NCBI RefSeq assembly: GCF_000003815.2
Contig: NC_049980.1
Span: forward strand, 20,007,743-20,071,742
Length of the DNA stretch: 64,000 bases
Origin: Branchiostoma floridae
Taxonomy: Eukaryota; Chordata; Leptocardii; Amphioxiformes; Branchiostomatidae
Direction of reading: 5' to 3'
The notes under the pieces are model-generated. The model was not told the DNA's origin, made no database searches, and saw only the letters and a program-made list of their open reading frames with translations. The position numbers and the translations under genes are program-made. The first letter of the stretch is position 1. Each line of letters begins with the position of its first letter. Shown here in pieces: positions 41,101 to 52,818 of this stretch.

Positions 41101-44100
41101 GAATAAGAGAAACAACAAATGATTGGTGTGGCCTAAAGTATGTAAACTATTTGCACCTGTCTACACCTGCCAGGCTCCGTATGTGGCAGGACAGCTGGAC
41201 CACTGCTTGCAGCACCTGGAGACATTCACACCTCTGCTCATGGGCTTCAACCCTGTACAGCTGGCCAGGTGACTGATGGGCAGACACTGAGTTTGTAGTC
41301 AACAGTCAATGAAATAATAAGATAACTGAAAGAAATAATGAGCCAAAATACAATAGAACAAAGAAAATATTTCAAACATCATAGAGTTGCCCAACTTCTT
41401 TGAATCTTATCAGAGCATTCTTTGTTGAAATCTGGTTTAAGGTTAATATTGGCTAATGTTACTTGTCCTACAGTGTGATAACCCACATTGCCTTTCTTTG
41501 CTTGAAGGAATCATAGCATAGAGAAATGGGACAAGACTGTTAAGGATGGTAAGTACCAATCATAAATGATACACCTAAGGCATCAGTTACTGTATGGGAC
41601 AATTTGATATTTTGTCTTTTACTTGAGGTATGCAAAGGTAAACAAAGTCAATGTTATGTTAGCTAAAAATGGTGTTGCAAACTCCAAGCTTTATTGAATG
41701 TCTTCTGATTTCAAGTACATATGTGGTACTAATAACTGTTAGAAAAAGACAAGACAAATTATGTTTGGGCAATGAAGGAAGAATTATGAGTAGAGAATAC
41801 TCAACTGTTTTTCAGTTGTGGAGGAAATGAAGCATGCAGCAAAAGACAACAAGGCCTTCATCCTCAACCCAGTTGTTGGGGTGGGTAATTTTCATAATCA
41901 CAAGTATTATGTATATAGACAGTAGATGTAGAGTGTGCAACATAGTCCACAGTATGGTAAAATGTTACTCTGACTTCTCCATGACTATACTTAAGTTGAA
42001 ATCACTTTTAAACTAGATTTGATTTGTCATATCCAACACAAGCATCAGTACTAGTCTTTTTCAAGAAGAAGAGGCAATTCTTCACTTCTGGGAAACTTGC
42101 CTGATTAAGTTAAGATCTTCTACAAGAAAATTCATTTGTACTTCAAATGTTTCAGCCTGAACCAATCACCGGTTCGACCCGCATGAAGGGCGGCAGTGCT
42201 ACAAAGATCCTCCTGGACACCATACTGCTGCTTGCTGCCCAGAAGGCTGTAGACCAATGTGCTATCAATGAACACACAGTGAGGTATGGTTGTCTCATGC
42301 TTATTTTTTCATAAGTTGCCAGTTGTGTTATTTCTATTTGTATTACATTTTTGATTACCATGCTTACATATAACTGATTTTTAACTTAACGTATGACATG
42401 ATGTGCAGTCTAGAAAAGCAACATTTACTAGGATTATTGTATGCCATATGCAGTGTGATAATATGGCTTTACGATGCACCAGTCATTTAAATATAAAGCC
42501 AATTTCTTTCTCAGTATCACATGATCTTACCCCAAATAGTCTTGCTTTGCTAAGATGGTGCAGCTTTTGTTGTGAGGCTATGTATGTTGTCTACCATACT
42601 AAGAAGAGAAATTAACTTTCTTTGCAGGGCATTTCTGGGAGCTTACAGCCAGTGTGTAGAAAGTGTGTACTCTAAAGCAGCTGACATATCCTGCCTGGTC
42701 AGTAATGCAGGTAAAAGGTAAGGATCCTTCAGCTTCACTCTTTCAGGACTTGAACAAATCTTGTTCAAACAAGAGCTGAAGAAACATTAGACAGAGTACA
42801 AGGAAACAGTTTTGATAAGCTACTACAGTGATATCATGATATGAAATGCTTTGTAACCCACTTTTTATGGTGCATTGTTTCCTATTTAATCAACATTAGA
42901 ATAACGCTTGATTTTCTACTACATCTGCTTTCTTTACAACGTAGCTTGCAAGCAAGTGGGCACATCTACTACTTCGGGGCTGGAACAGCAGGCATTATGG
43001 GATGTATTGATGCATCAGAGTGTGTGCCAACATATGGATCAGGTAACAACACATGATTATTACCTCTGTCAAAATAGAGGAATCGTAATTGATTCAACAG
43101 GTTCAATTGGCGTGACCTTTTAACCATCACATTTCCTGTTTGAACCCAATGATCAGACCCAGAAGATGTGCGAGGTTTCCTACGGGGTGGTTACGACACG
43201 CTCAACAATGCAGATGGCTGCCTGGACAACCTGGGTCCCCTGTACAGGCTGTCATGGAAGAACTTCTGTGATGACAAGCTGGGACACTTTAAATCATCTG
43301 ATTCTGCCATCTTCCTTCTGTCCTCCCCTGGTCAGTACTGTTCATTGTCCTATGTTCTAGTTTACTTGTTGATAACAGGTCTATAACACAGGAAAAAGAA
43401 CAATTTGTATCTTTAGTTTAACTCCTTTCTTCGGTGGTTAAGTGAAAAACCCCAAAGTTTTTTCAATGGATTTTGCAATTGAATTTTGGAGTATAGGTAT
43501 CAGGCGTTCCATTGACAAATTTGTGGGGGAGTTGGCAAGGTCCTGAGTACATTTACTGCAAAATGATATCCTGTCAATACTGCATGTTTGCCTAATTAGG
43601 AAGTCAACCATCAATGTTTGTCAACAGATGAGCTTGGACACTGTTCTGAGTTGGCAGAAAAGCTGAAAAAGACTGGTGGTGATGTCATGGGAGTTTTGTA
43701 TAACTTTCAACCAATGGATGCCAAGGTAATATTGTCTTGTCCCCTCAAGCCCACCAAAATTTCTCAAAGCATGTAAAGGAATGGTTCTCTTCGAAACAAG
43801 TTATACCTGTCTTGATGTGGACTTTCTAGTATAGGAATCAACGAGAAATTGAAGATACAATGCCTCTGTGAAATATTGTTTTATGAATTTCTTAATGCCC
43901 TTGGCATCACAGAGGTTAGTGGGTCATTTACATCAATGAAGGTTAGGCATCCAGGTAATAAGATATGCCAAAAAGCGGTCGGATTAGATTGCTTTGACAA
44001 TATCTATAATGTAATGTTATGTTGCCATCTATTTGCAGACATTGGCATCATTCAGCACAGTGTTTCCTCAGTCACTCCTTCTTCAGATGCCAGAGGTACC

Positions 44101-45289
44101 AGCTACGGGAGGGTCAACAGCTTTACAAGCAGCAGCGTGCAGGTATGGTCTGTCACATTTATACATGCATGTTTATGATAGCAAAGTGAGGGGCATCATA
44201 AAAAATTCAGCTGTTGTAACAGAAATTCATGTAGTAGACCATTCTTAATGATCAGTTATGATTATTGTAAATCTTCTAAAGCAAGTCTTGACCACTGTTG
44301 TCTTGCCTGCCACTTCATGCGTAGGCGCCTGGGTGAGTTTGCCCTGAAGCTAGTCTGTAACTCTGTCTCCACGGGGGCTCACATCATGGTGGGAAAAGTC
44401 TTCCAGAACCTCATGATTGATGTTCAAATCAGGTATGACTTCAAAATTACCTTTATTCTTCTCCCTCCTTGCAGAGCCATAGCTGGTACAAATTTGGTGC
44501 CTAGCGGCTACCTGAGCAGATAGTTAAAAGTAAATTTACATCACATTACAAACATGATTTTTTTTTTACAAATAAGTGACTACATGTATTGATCACTTGG
44601 TTGAAGTTTTTGTTCTTTCTTCAATCTAATTTGAAGTATCTATGTGTATGTGAAGGACAGATGTAAAGGAATTAGGAGTCTATTATTTTTTCCAGAGTCA
44701 TTGTGTGACTGACAGCCATAGGGAGTTCCAGTTTCTATAGATCTAACCTGAGTGTGTTGTTCCTTTTACAGGAACAACAAACTGTTCTACCGTGCCATCA
44801 GAATTGTTCAGGTAAGTACTTTCAGAAGTCTAATAGTACATTAGTTATGTTTTAAATAAAGCTTCATCTATAGTGGGCTATTACTACCAGTGAGAATGTT
44901 CACCCTTTGATAATGATGCTTTGCTTGCCTCCATCAGCATTTGAGTGACTGCAGCCATGAGGCTGCTACCAGGGCTGTCCTGTCAGCATTGTATGATACA
45001 GACGATGTCACACCACTGGCAGACATCAATGTGTCGCAGCACGTGGAAAGAGGAACGAAACAGGAAAAGGTAAGATTGTGTAATTGTGAACTAGTCTAGA
45101 TACATTACAATCTGTGTTTATATCGTGCACTGCTGAATGTTCTTCTCTTACACCTCCCCTTCTGGTTGCCAGGTTGTCCCTGTTGCCCTCCTGTGTGCAG
45201 CTCTACAGCTGAGTCCCAGTCAGGCCCGGCAGCAGCTGATGGTGACGCCCATCATCAGACATGCCATCTCAGCCGGCATCACCAAATAA
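38161..45289 (+). CDS. GCKR: glucokinase regulatory protein
   Basis: Twenty exons: 38161-38245, 38673-38734, 39126-39194, 39705-39773, 39994-40067, 40184-40250, 40577-40630, 41174-41268, 41508-41548, 41816-41880, 42156-42283, 42628-42717, 42945-43042, 43157-43330, 43628-43725, 44039-44142, 44325-44432, 44772-44811, 44938-45069, 45173-45289. They give 589 aa (human about 625). The protein has two SIS domains and a helical lid: MSGCGTSGRMAFLAA (res ~81-95), AYLIAGGDR, KVIYIGITCGLSAPYVAGQ, TGSTRMKGGSATK (232-244), IYYFGAGTAGIMG, SECVPTYGSDPEDVRGF, LVCNSVSTGAHIMVGK. The family (related to bacterial MurQ) binds sugar phosphates and in vertebrates holds glucokinase in the nucleus. The sugar-phosphate serines in GTSGR and TGS are kept; T replaces the first serine of human GISVGLS. 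ATGATG starts the frame; the N-terminus is shorter than human. Whether it regulates a glucokinase in this animal is inference. Confidence 0.95.
38998..39074. mobile_element. short hairpin MITE
   Basis: GCTAGCCTGGTATCCAGC at the left and TTGGATGCCAGGCTAGC at the right are inverted copies enclosing about 40 bases. It lies in a GCKR intron, 51 bases upstream of exon 39126-39194. Confidence 0.65.
40631..41040 (+). repeat. 50-bp minisatellite starting at the GCKR 5' splice site
   Basis: The core TCTCTCCTTGG recurs at 40668, 40721, 40771, 40821, 40871, 40921, 40971 and about 41020. The period is exactly 50 over the centre. Unit: ATGGTTCTCTCCTTGGTGCT, then GAATGTGTAGTCTGTAGAAC, then AATATAAAGA. Each unit can fold AGAAC with GTTCT of the next. 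A degenerate first unit runs directly from the donor GTAAGG at 40631. Long open frames on the minus strand here are repeat artefacts. Confidence 0.93.
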
Positions 45290-46496
45290 CTGTCTCTTCT
45301 GAAAACTCTGCTTTTACTTAAGATTCAGCATTCCAGTAAACAGATATTTTAGACTCTGTATATGCCACCAAATAGTAACTTTGTCTATATCAGGCTGAAT
45401 CATTTTAACCAAAGATCCAGGGATAGTTTTACTTATTGAATATGATGAAATTATGTTTAGCAGGTAATTGATAACTATATTGATTAATCAATTTAGATTA
45501 ATCAGTTATCAACAGGGGTAATTCCCTCTAAAATATGTGGAAATGTAACTTACAGAAATCTACTATTTTGTGTAATCTGCAATGATACTAGTGTCTTGTT
45601 ATAACATTTTTAATAACATGCGTACCTCAATCACGTTTAAGGTTTTAATTCTTCTCAATTATACATGTATCACAAATGCTTAGAGTAAGAACAGTGAACC
45701 AACTTAAAGGATGATATCAGGAATTTTTATATCTGACAACTTTCAGTTTTTAGTAGTTATCATGAAAGAGATTAGATGTACCAATTGACAGTTGATATGT
45801 GCCATTAGTAATCTTACTGATGTACTTAGGCTTAGTGTCTCATCTACAGTGTATAGAAAATGGTATTTGACACAATACATCAACAATACACAAGGATAGT
45901 AAGATACATGTTTGTACCACAATCTTTATTATTACAACTATTGTTATGATATCAAAATATGTAATATTTGCAACCTGTAACAGTAAGTTCAGTAAGGCAC
46001 GGATTAAAAGCTGCTTTATTCCATTTAAGGTGCATAGAGTTATCTACATCAGGGAGAATGTTAAATCACCCTCTGTCTTGAGGGGAAAAACGTAATACAC
46101 ATGTTCTGGATTCCTGATGATTTTCTATCATAATTGTTAATGCAATACAACATGACTGGTATGTTGAGTGACAACAATTGTATCTTTTACATGTATTTTG
46201 ACTGATTCATCATAACTACTGATGTTTTATTTTTAAGATCACAATTTTCAGGGCTGTGGATTAACAAGCAATGATATGACTGAAGCAAAGCTTTATCCTA
46301 TCTTTTAATATCAAGTCTCTCCTATTCTTATCATATATACATGGACTATTGACTGAGCCTCAAAACGACGTCTTAGTTGGCAATTAATATATGACTAGTT
46401 ATATCAGAAACATTTTTACGTATCTAATTAAGATTGCTTTATAGAGCCAATGGGTGCAAAATAGCCTGCTAGTGTTTCAAAGATATTTTTGCCCAA
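45290..46496. other. convergent spacer GCKR / GALK2
   Basis: AT-rich 3' UTR and spacer sequence. ATTAAA at 46003 is a possible GCKR poly(A) signal. No exon or clear repeat is seen. Confidence 0.45.
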
Positions 46497-46502
46497 TTTA
46501 TT
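46497..46502 (-). terminator. poly(A) signal, GALK2
   Basis: Plus-strand TTTATT, so AATAAA on the minus strand, only 27 bases after the GALK2 stop. A second candidate lies near 46016. The near one would give a very short 3' UTR. Confidence 0.45.
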
Positions 46503-46528
46503 CTACAAACAGTTAATGATATACATTT

Positions 46529-49500
46529 TTACAATGTGAAGAAAGTTGCCCCATCACCAGGCTGAGTTGCAAAGAGACTTTCTGCCACTCTCTTGCTCCT
46601 GGTGGGACTGTTGTCATAGAACCCAGATTGGACCGCTTTGAGGAAGTCCTGCAGTTTGTTGGCTGGTACCAGGGACACAGCACAACCCCCAAACCCTGCA
46701 CCAGTCAGGCGTGACCCCAGAGCCCCTGCATCACTGAAAAAGAAACACATTCTAATTACAGTACATGCAAAGTACATGGCAGTCTTTAGTGGAGAGTTTG
46801 TATCTTATGTTCTAGACATGCAATGGTAATAATTTCAGGTGCTAGACAGATTTAGGGTTCAGGAACACATGGCATAGGTTAAGCCCCCAAGAAGCTGATT
46901 TTGTTGGAGGCTTTGAAACAGGGTGACTCAAGACTAGGATGATTCATGAGTACTCTGCAAACTACACATTCAGCACCAAGGAGAGAACCATTCTATAGTG
47001 TTCTACAGCCTACACATTCAACACGAAGGAGAAGACCATTCTCTATAGTGTTCTACAGACTACACATTCAGCACCAAGGAGAGAACCATTCTATAGTGTT
47101 CTACAGACTACACATTCAGCACCAATGAGAAGACCATATTCTCTATACTGTTCTACAGCCTACATATCCAGCACCAAAGAGAGTACCATTCTATACTGTT
47201 CTACAGCCTACATATTCAGCACCAGGGAGAACATCATTCTTTACAGTGTCCTACAGATGGCACATCCAGCACTAAGGAGAGGACCTTACATGCAGAGCTG
47301 TGTCAGCTGGTCCAGCTCAGCACAGCTGCAGTTGTACAGGTCTCTGCAGCTGGCATGGCTGGCATTCATCAGCTGCCCCAGCTGTACAATTGCATCATCT
47401 GGCTTCTCGTCACACACGGCTTTGAACTTGAAGACCCTGTCAGCTTCACTGTTCACGTGAGCAGCCCTGTCATGGAGCTGGAATGTAGTCACTGCAAGGA
47501 AATTTCATTATTCAGGATTTTCCTATTTTTGTGCTACTTAAGCTGTTTTCAAGCCATTTTAAAGTTGTGATAAGAAATATCATTTGCATTAAATGTAATC
47601 TTCTGTAAAGTAGCAACTTAACTATTACAAAATTTGTATCTAACCATATGATACTGTAAGCAAATGATGCGCAACATCAGAATATCTTATAAACATATCA
47701 AGCTGCAATTGGGAAGAAACTGCTAGAGGTCTCTGAGGCTTCATGAAAATTCCCCCTCCAGACATGTCTATGTTGGTAGAAGGTTTTGACTGAGACTTAC
47801 AATCTTTGGTGTTCTGGCTGAGACTGGTTTCCTGCAGTTCTTCTACAGTCACTCCCAGTTCCTTGCAGACCTAGAAAACCAAACAGCATGCTGGGATATG
47901 TTTGCCATAGTGCAATTTTAGCCTATGAATGTTATGAGAATAACAAACACTGTTAGAGGATCAGAGCTATACTCGTCATCAGTATACTATGATAGCAGTT
48001 TAACTGGTAATTGTTTCGAGTCATTGGATATTGGCACTTTATATTGATATAATGTATTGTGTACAAATGACCATCCTTGTCATTAGTGTTACATAGAAGT
48101 GTCCACCCTTCTGTCCCACCTACCTCGTCCCTGCTGTAAGGATCCTTATGGAGCAGTTGGTCCACGACCACACCCATCTCCTCCAGGCACACGCCCAGCG
48201 CTGCCTGGAGATCTCCCAGCTTCCGCAGCTTCCTCCATTCCAGGCCTTTAGACTTTGCTATGAGCTGCATATCAAAGAAAGGACTTAAACTTAGTTAAAG
48301 TCTACCATTGCATGCAGGGTAAGCTACTTGCATTGGCCAGTACTGAGGTATTGCAGTCACAAGACAGCTATATTCTGTGACTATGCCAAAAATGCCCTCA
48401 GTTGCCATTGTAAACCTAACATAGGATGGAAGGATGCCTACCAACCAATACGAACAGATTAAACCAGGTCCTCAATGTAAAACATTTTCTGTATGCAACA
48501 TATAACACTAACGTTACTCACTTACCCTCTTATACATGCATATGTCTGACAATCAGATTTTGTTCCAGTGTGTTCATGTGTTTGAAGAAGCTTATATACA
48601 GAACAATGTGATGTATTATTATACGGTTTCCCTGGTTACCTGAGCTGCCAGTCGACACTCCACCACTCTCACATTATAGTGAGCGAAGGCTGCCTTGTTG
48701 GCCTCCACACAGGAGTTAGAGATGACAAACACCACCCCGGCAGGCAGGGACACATCTGTGGCCTTCAGTGGGTTAAACTCTATAAGCTTGGCCTGCAATG
48801 AAATTGTATGAATAGTGAGTTAATGGCACCTATAACTCATGATATCTAATCACAATCTGATTACTATGAGCACTTCAAAAATTTCAGTAAGATCAGGATC
48901 AGTAAGAATATCCGCTTGAAATAAACACAATTCCAATTCAAGCAGAAAACGATATATCACTTTTAAATGTGCCATCCGTCATCACCACAGTGGAAGACAA
49001 TGAAGTCAAATGCAGGAAAGAGATCACGTGTGCGAGAACTTACAGTGCCAGCTTCAGCCAAGAAGGAGATGGACTGGTCCATTCCTCCCCCCTCTGTACC
49101 AATGTAACGTTCACACCAAGTACAAACCTCAGCCAGCTCTTTCTGTCAGGAAAGAAATACAAAACCTTTCTGGTTGTCTCATGATTATACTCGGTGTATG
49201 TTGTTCAATTAGGTATGTATGGATCAGTGTATGGATTGACGATGGATTTTAAAAATTCAATGAGTTTGCTTAGTGCAAGGCAAAGAAATCACCTCTGGGC
49301 AATCAACTAAGTTTATGGGGACATAGCTGAGAATGCTACTTGATGACAGTGAATGGTGGTTTTGATGGCTTGTGGGTTGTATTGGAAGGGAAACAGTTGA
49401 GAGAGTTATGTAGTTTTGCTGTTTGTGGAAAGCTGTTGCTGTAGTTGGACTGATATTCAGACAGTGTAATGATGTGAGCTTGAGGAGATCCTAGTGGTAT

Positions 49501-52500
49501 GCTGAAAAGCTCTGAATGATGGAACTAGTGAGAGTACATCAGAACAAATAGCATAATACAAAAGATAATTTCATTGACACCCTACCTTTGAAAGGCTGCA
49601 GTTGTTGGCTCTTGCAGTCGTCATCCCTGAACAACACACCAGAGCACTGGAGCTGGACAGGCCTGAGCTCTTAGGCACAGTTCCCTCCAGCATAACATTC
49701 AGACCTGTCAACCAAGTACAAAGACTTTTACTAACTACACTGTACTGTAGACAAAATGCTTGCAAGCAAAAGTTAGGCCATACCAATTTTATTGGTTGTT
49801 CCCCTGATTTTTGCAAATGGTAGTTGAATTGACAGGGGGGAAAAGTGCTGTTAAAAAAAGTTGTCATTTTGGCAGCACACTTGTTATAAAAAATTTAAAT
49901 TGTCAACCCCAACCCTGGCCAAGTTAACCAGAGTGTTAGGACAAGTTAACAAGGGTGTTGGGGAGTGTTGACTGGGTCGATGTTTGACTTATTGAATTAT
50001 GGTTACTTTTTCAAACTGATGACTGTGTTCCAACCCGCGTCACCTGACACACATTTGCGATGATCCTTTAAAAAGATCTGCAAAGTTTGAAAAGCAAAAA
50101 AAGTTACATTGGCTGTATTGAAGATAGGATTTAAAAAATTTACAGAGAAAAATCTGAGTTATCTGGGATTTACTGTATTACTGTGTTCCAAACAATGTCA
50201 CTGTAAAGTCATCTGACAAACTTTGACAATAATCCTTTAAAAAATAGTTGCAAACATAAGATGTATTGTCTTTCCTGCACAAATCAAGTAACTGCTAGTA
50301 CATGTATCAAATGGATGTTTGGAAAAAAAGCACCATAGGTGGGAATAAAAAATAATAAAAAGTTACCGCTACAGTGTTTCAAATCCAGGACGCTCTATCG
50401 CCAAAATGTGCTCCAAATTGCAAAAAAAAACATGACAGGCAACAAATCTCATCCTGGTACTGTGCAGCAGTGGCATTGGTTGCTGAAAATTATCAAATTT
50501 TTTAGATATGTACATAAAAAAGCCATTTATTAAAAAAAATACTACATTAGACAATATACAGACAAAATAATTTCCCATTCTTTTGGAGACAGAAAAAAGC
50601 ATCAATGCTGAATTCTTAAATGACTGAAAAAAGAATTATCATGTTGAGAAAGTATTCTTTTGAATTATCAAACAAGTCTTAAAGATATGCAAAAATAATG
50701 ACATTGCTGGTTACACATGCATATACATTTCCAAAACAATGATGGAAAAAATATCAAAATATTAAACCCATAATCATTTCCTTAATTTCCTTGATTTGAC
50801 TTGACTTCCATCATTTCTTTGTATCAGACATGCCAATTCTACCATGAGGACATGATGACCAGTATTTTTGTTGTCATTTGCAACAAAATTTTTTAAAATG
50901 ACAGATAATAAGGAAAACCCTGTCTCACCAGATGGCTTGTCGATCTTGCAGTGTTCGACCACACCTTTGAAGCCACACAGGAAGTAATGAAACCAGCGCG
51001 GCTGGGACTTATCGATGGTGAAGGCATCCACAGTGCTGGTGAACTCACTATATATGGCAACAAGAAGGCAACTTTGGATTGGAGATCTCACAGAATTAAT
51101 GACTTAAAGTTACCTATGTCACAGAAAGTCTTTATCAAATAAAACATCAACAACAACAAAAATGCATGCTGTGCATGTAGCATGTACCTGAAGCTGGGGT
51201 CCACATTGGCTAAGGTAAGCTTCTGGTCATCAGTGGTGGCTGCTGCAATGACAATGTCCTGCTCTATGGCCATGGGAAGTACAGCATACCCACAGTAGTC
51301 TATGTGTTCACCTGTCAGAAAAAAAAAATAGCATGACACACCCGATCCCCCTGATCTGGGAAGTTAAGCAATGTGCAGTCCGGACATTGCTTGGATGGGA
51401 GACCACTCAACCAAACATTCCACGAATTTATCTTTTGGAAGGGATGTAAAATGGGGGTCCCGTGTTCGAGGAAGTGCACGTAATTCAGCCTCATTACTCA
51501 CACTTTGGGTATCTACTGGCTGCAAGTAATTATTATTAGTATTATTACTACCTTTTATTCAGTTCTTAAAGCTGGCAACTCAAAGACTACAATTTGGCTA
51601 TTCTTTCAAAATCTACAAAGTGTTTCTTCACCTGTAATCAACACAAATTCTCATCATATTTTCAGTACTATTTTTCAGCATGTGTATGCAATGTCACTAT
51701 CAATATTGGATTACTAGTGGAACTGCTTTGATTTTTTACATATAACTGTTACACTACTTAATGTTTGCAGATGGTATACAAACTTTCTAATCCTACACTA
51801 GTCTTGTATTCCTTGATGGTATTACTTTGATTCTTTCCATGCCTGAAAGTTCATTCAACAGCATCTACCATACTTCAGACAGGACAACCATCAGCACATA
51901 GTGAACCTTACCAATGAGGTTGACCCGTCCTGGTGCTCTTGCAAAGAACTCTGGGTCAGTTCCATATTTCTGTTTAAAAGATTCCCTCAGTTTGGTAAAC
52001 CTAAAAAAAATATGATGTATTATTGTTAAACTTCAATGTAATTAATACATGGAATTCTACTCTAACGTTAGCTGACTTTTCTAGTGAAAAAAAAGGAATT
52101 GATGTCAAGTCCCTGCCAGAATTAAATGTACTTAAAAGTGAGTCTTAAAAGTGAAGTGATCAACTATGAGAATTTTGTGTTTTGTATTTCTCTTCACAAT
52201 ATTGTTTCTGGTGTGTTATCGTAGGTGATTTTTTTAACTGCTCATTTTCTTTATTACTCTCCTGAGAAAAAATATCATACATATATAGCATGTTTTTTTT
52301 CCTAATGTTGCTTTGGCTACTTGCAGACCCTGGACACCACTGTGGCTGATGAGCATGAGGACATTGGCCTTTTAATTTATTGATCTGTCTTGAATATTCT
52401 GGGAGGTATCAATTAAACATTTCTATTTACACACAGTCTGGTAGTCATAACGTTATACTTTGTACTTTATTTTCAGCTGATCTATGAACTGATCGGGTCA

Positions 52501-52818
52501 CTTTGAAGTCTGTGTGCACGGAAAATATTATGGGTAAATTTTCAATAAAAATACTAACGTTAGCACATTTTAAACTTCCTAACGAATGCATCATTTGTAA
52601 TGAGCTAACGTTAAAGTTGTTATCAAATTTTACAAGCTCCGTCATAACTCCAAACAGTAATACATATAACGTTGAATCCCTCTGAATCAGCTAACGTTTT
52701 ATGTCTGTGAAACCACACCCCATTTTGTATCTAGACGTTTCTTACGAAGAACCGTTATACTAAACGTTTACCTGTCAGCTAGGTGACTGGGGACAGGTTT
52801 CACTGCTGGTTCTGCCAT
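46529..52818 (-). CDS. GALK2: galactokinase 2 (N-acetylgalactosamine kinase)
   Basis: Eleven exons: 52818-52772, 52000-51912, 51311-51188, 51047-50929, 49704-49586, 49142-49044, 48792-48640, 48264-48124, 47870-47801, 47491-47290, 46733-46529. They give 455 aa (human 458). This is a GHMP kinase: substrate motif [19 protein letters not shown] (res ~34-52), phosphate loop [16 protein letters not shown] (134-149), catalytic Asp in TEGGGMDQS (188), [17 protein letters not shown], and motif 3 [17 protein letters not shown] in the last exon. The sequence follows GALK2 rather than GALK1 throughout ([29 protein letters not shown]). It phosphorylates GalNAc and galactose at C1 in the cytosol. The start ATG at 52818 gives MAEPAVKP. 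The intron after exon 47491-47290 begins inside a minisatellite. Confidence 0.96.
46950..47289 (-). repeat. ~50-bp minisatellite abutting the GALK2 5' splice site
   Basis: Plus-strand CAGCACC-type cores lie at 46971, 47019, 47069, 47118, 47169, 47217 and 47267 (spacing 48-51). In gene sense the unit reads ATGGTTCTCTCCTTGGTGCT, the same as the GCKR array. The gene-proximal unit is GTAAGGTCCTCTCCTTAGTG, so the donor GTAAGG (47289-47284) is itself part of the repeat. Confidence 0.93.
51336..51550 (+). mobile_element. 5S rRNA-derived SINE
   Basis: The plus strand has ACACCCGATCCCCCTGATCT, GGGAAGTTAAGCAATG and GCTTGGATGGGAGACC, which follow the 5S rRNA gene including its internal promoter boxes. 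About 75 bases are 5S-like, then the sequence leaves 5S and ends in an ATTATTATTAGTATTATTAC tail. It lies in a GALK2 intron, antisense to the gene. Confidence 0.8.

Noticed and set aside
46946-47460. Open frames of 60 and 111 codons with repeated STKE/THSAPR-like motifs
   Set aside because: Produced by the GALK2 intron minisatellite and antisense of the neighbouring GALK2 exon.
51336-51410. Functional 5S rRNA gene
   Set aside because: The similarity covers only part of 5S, with changes, and runs into unrelated sequence and an AT repeat tail, as in a SINE.
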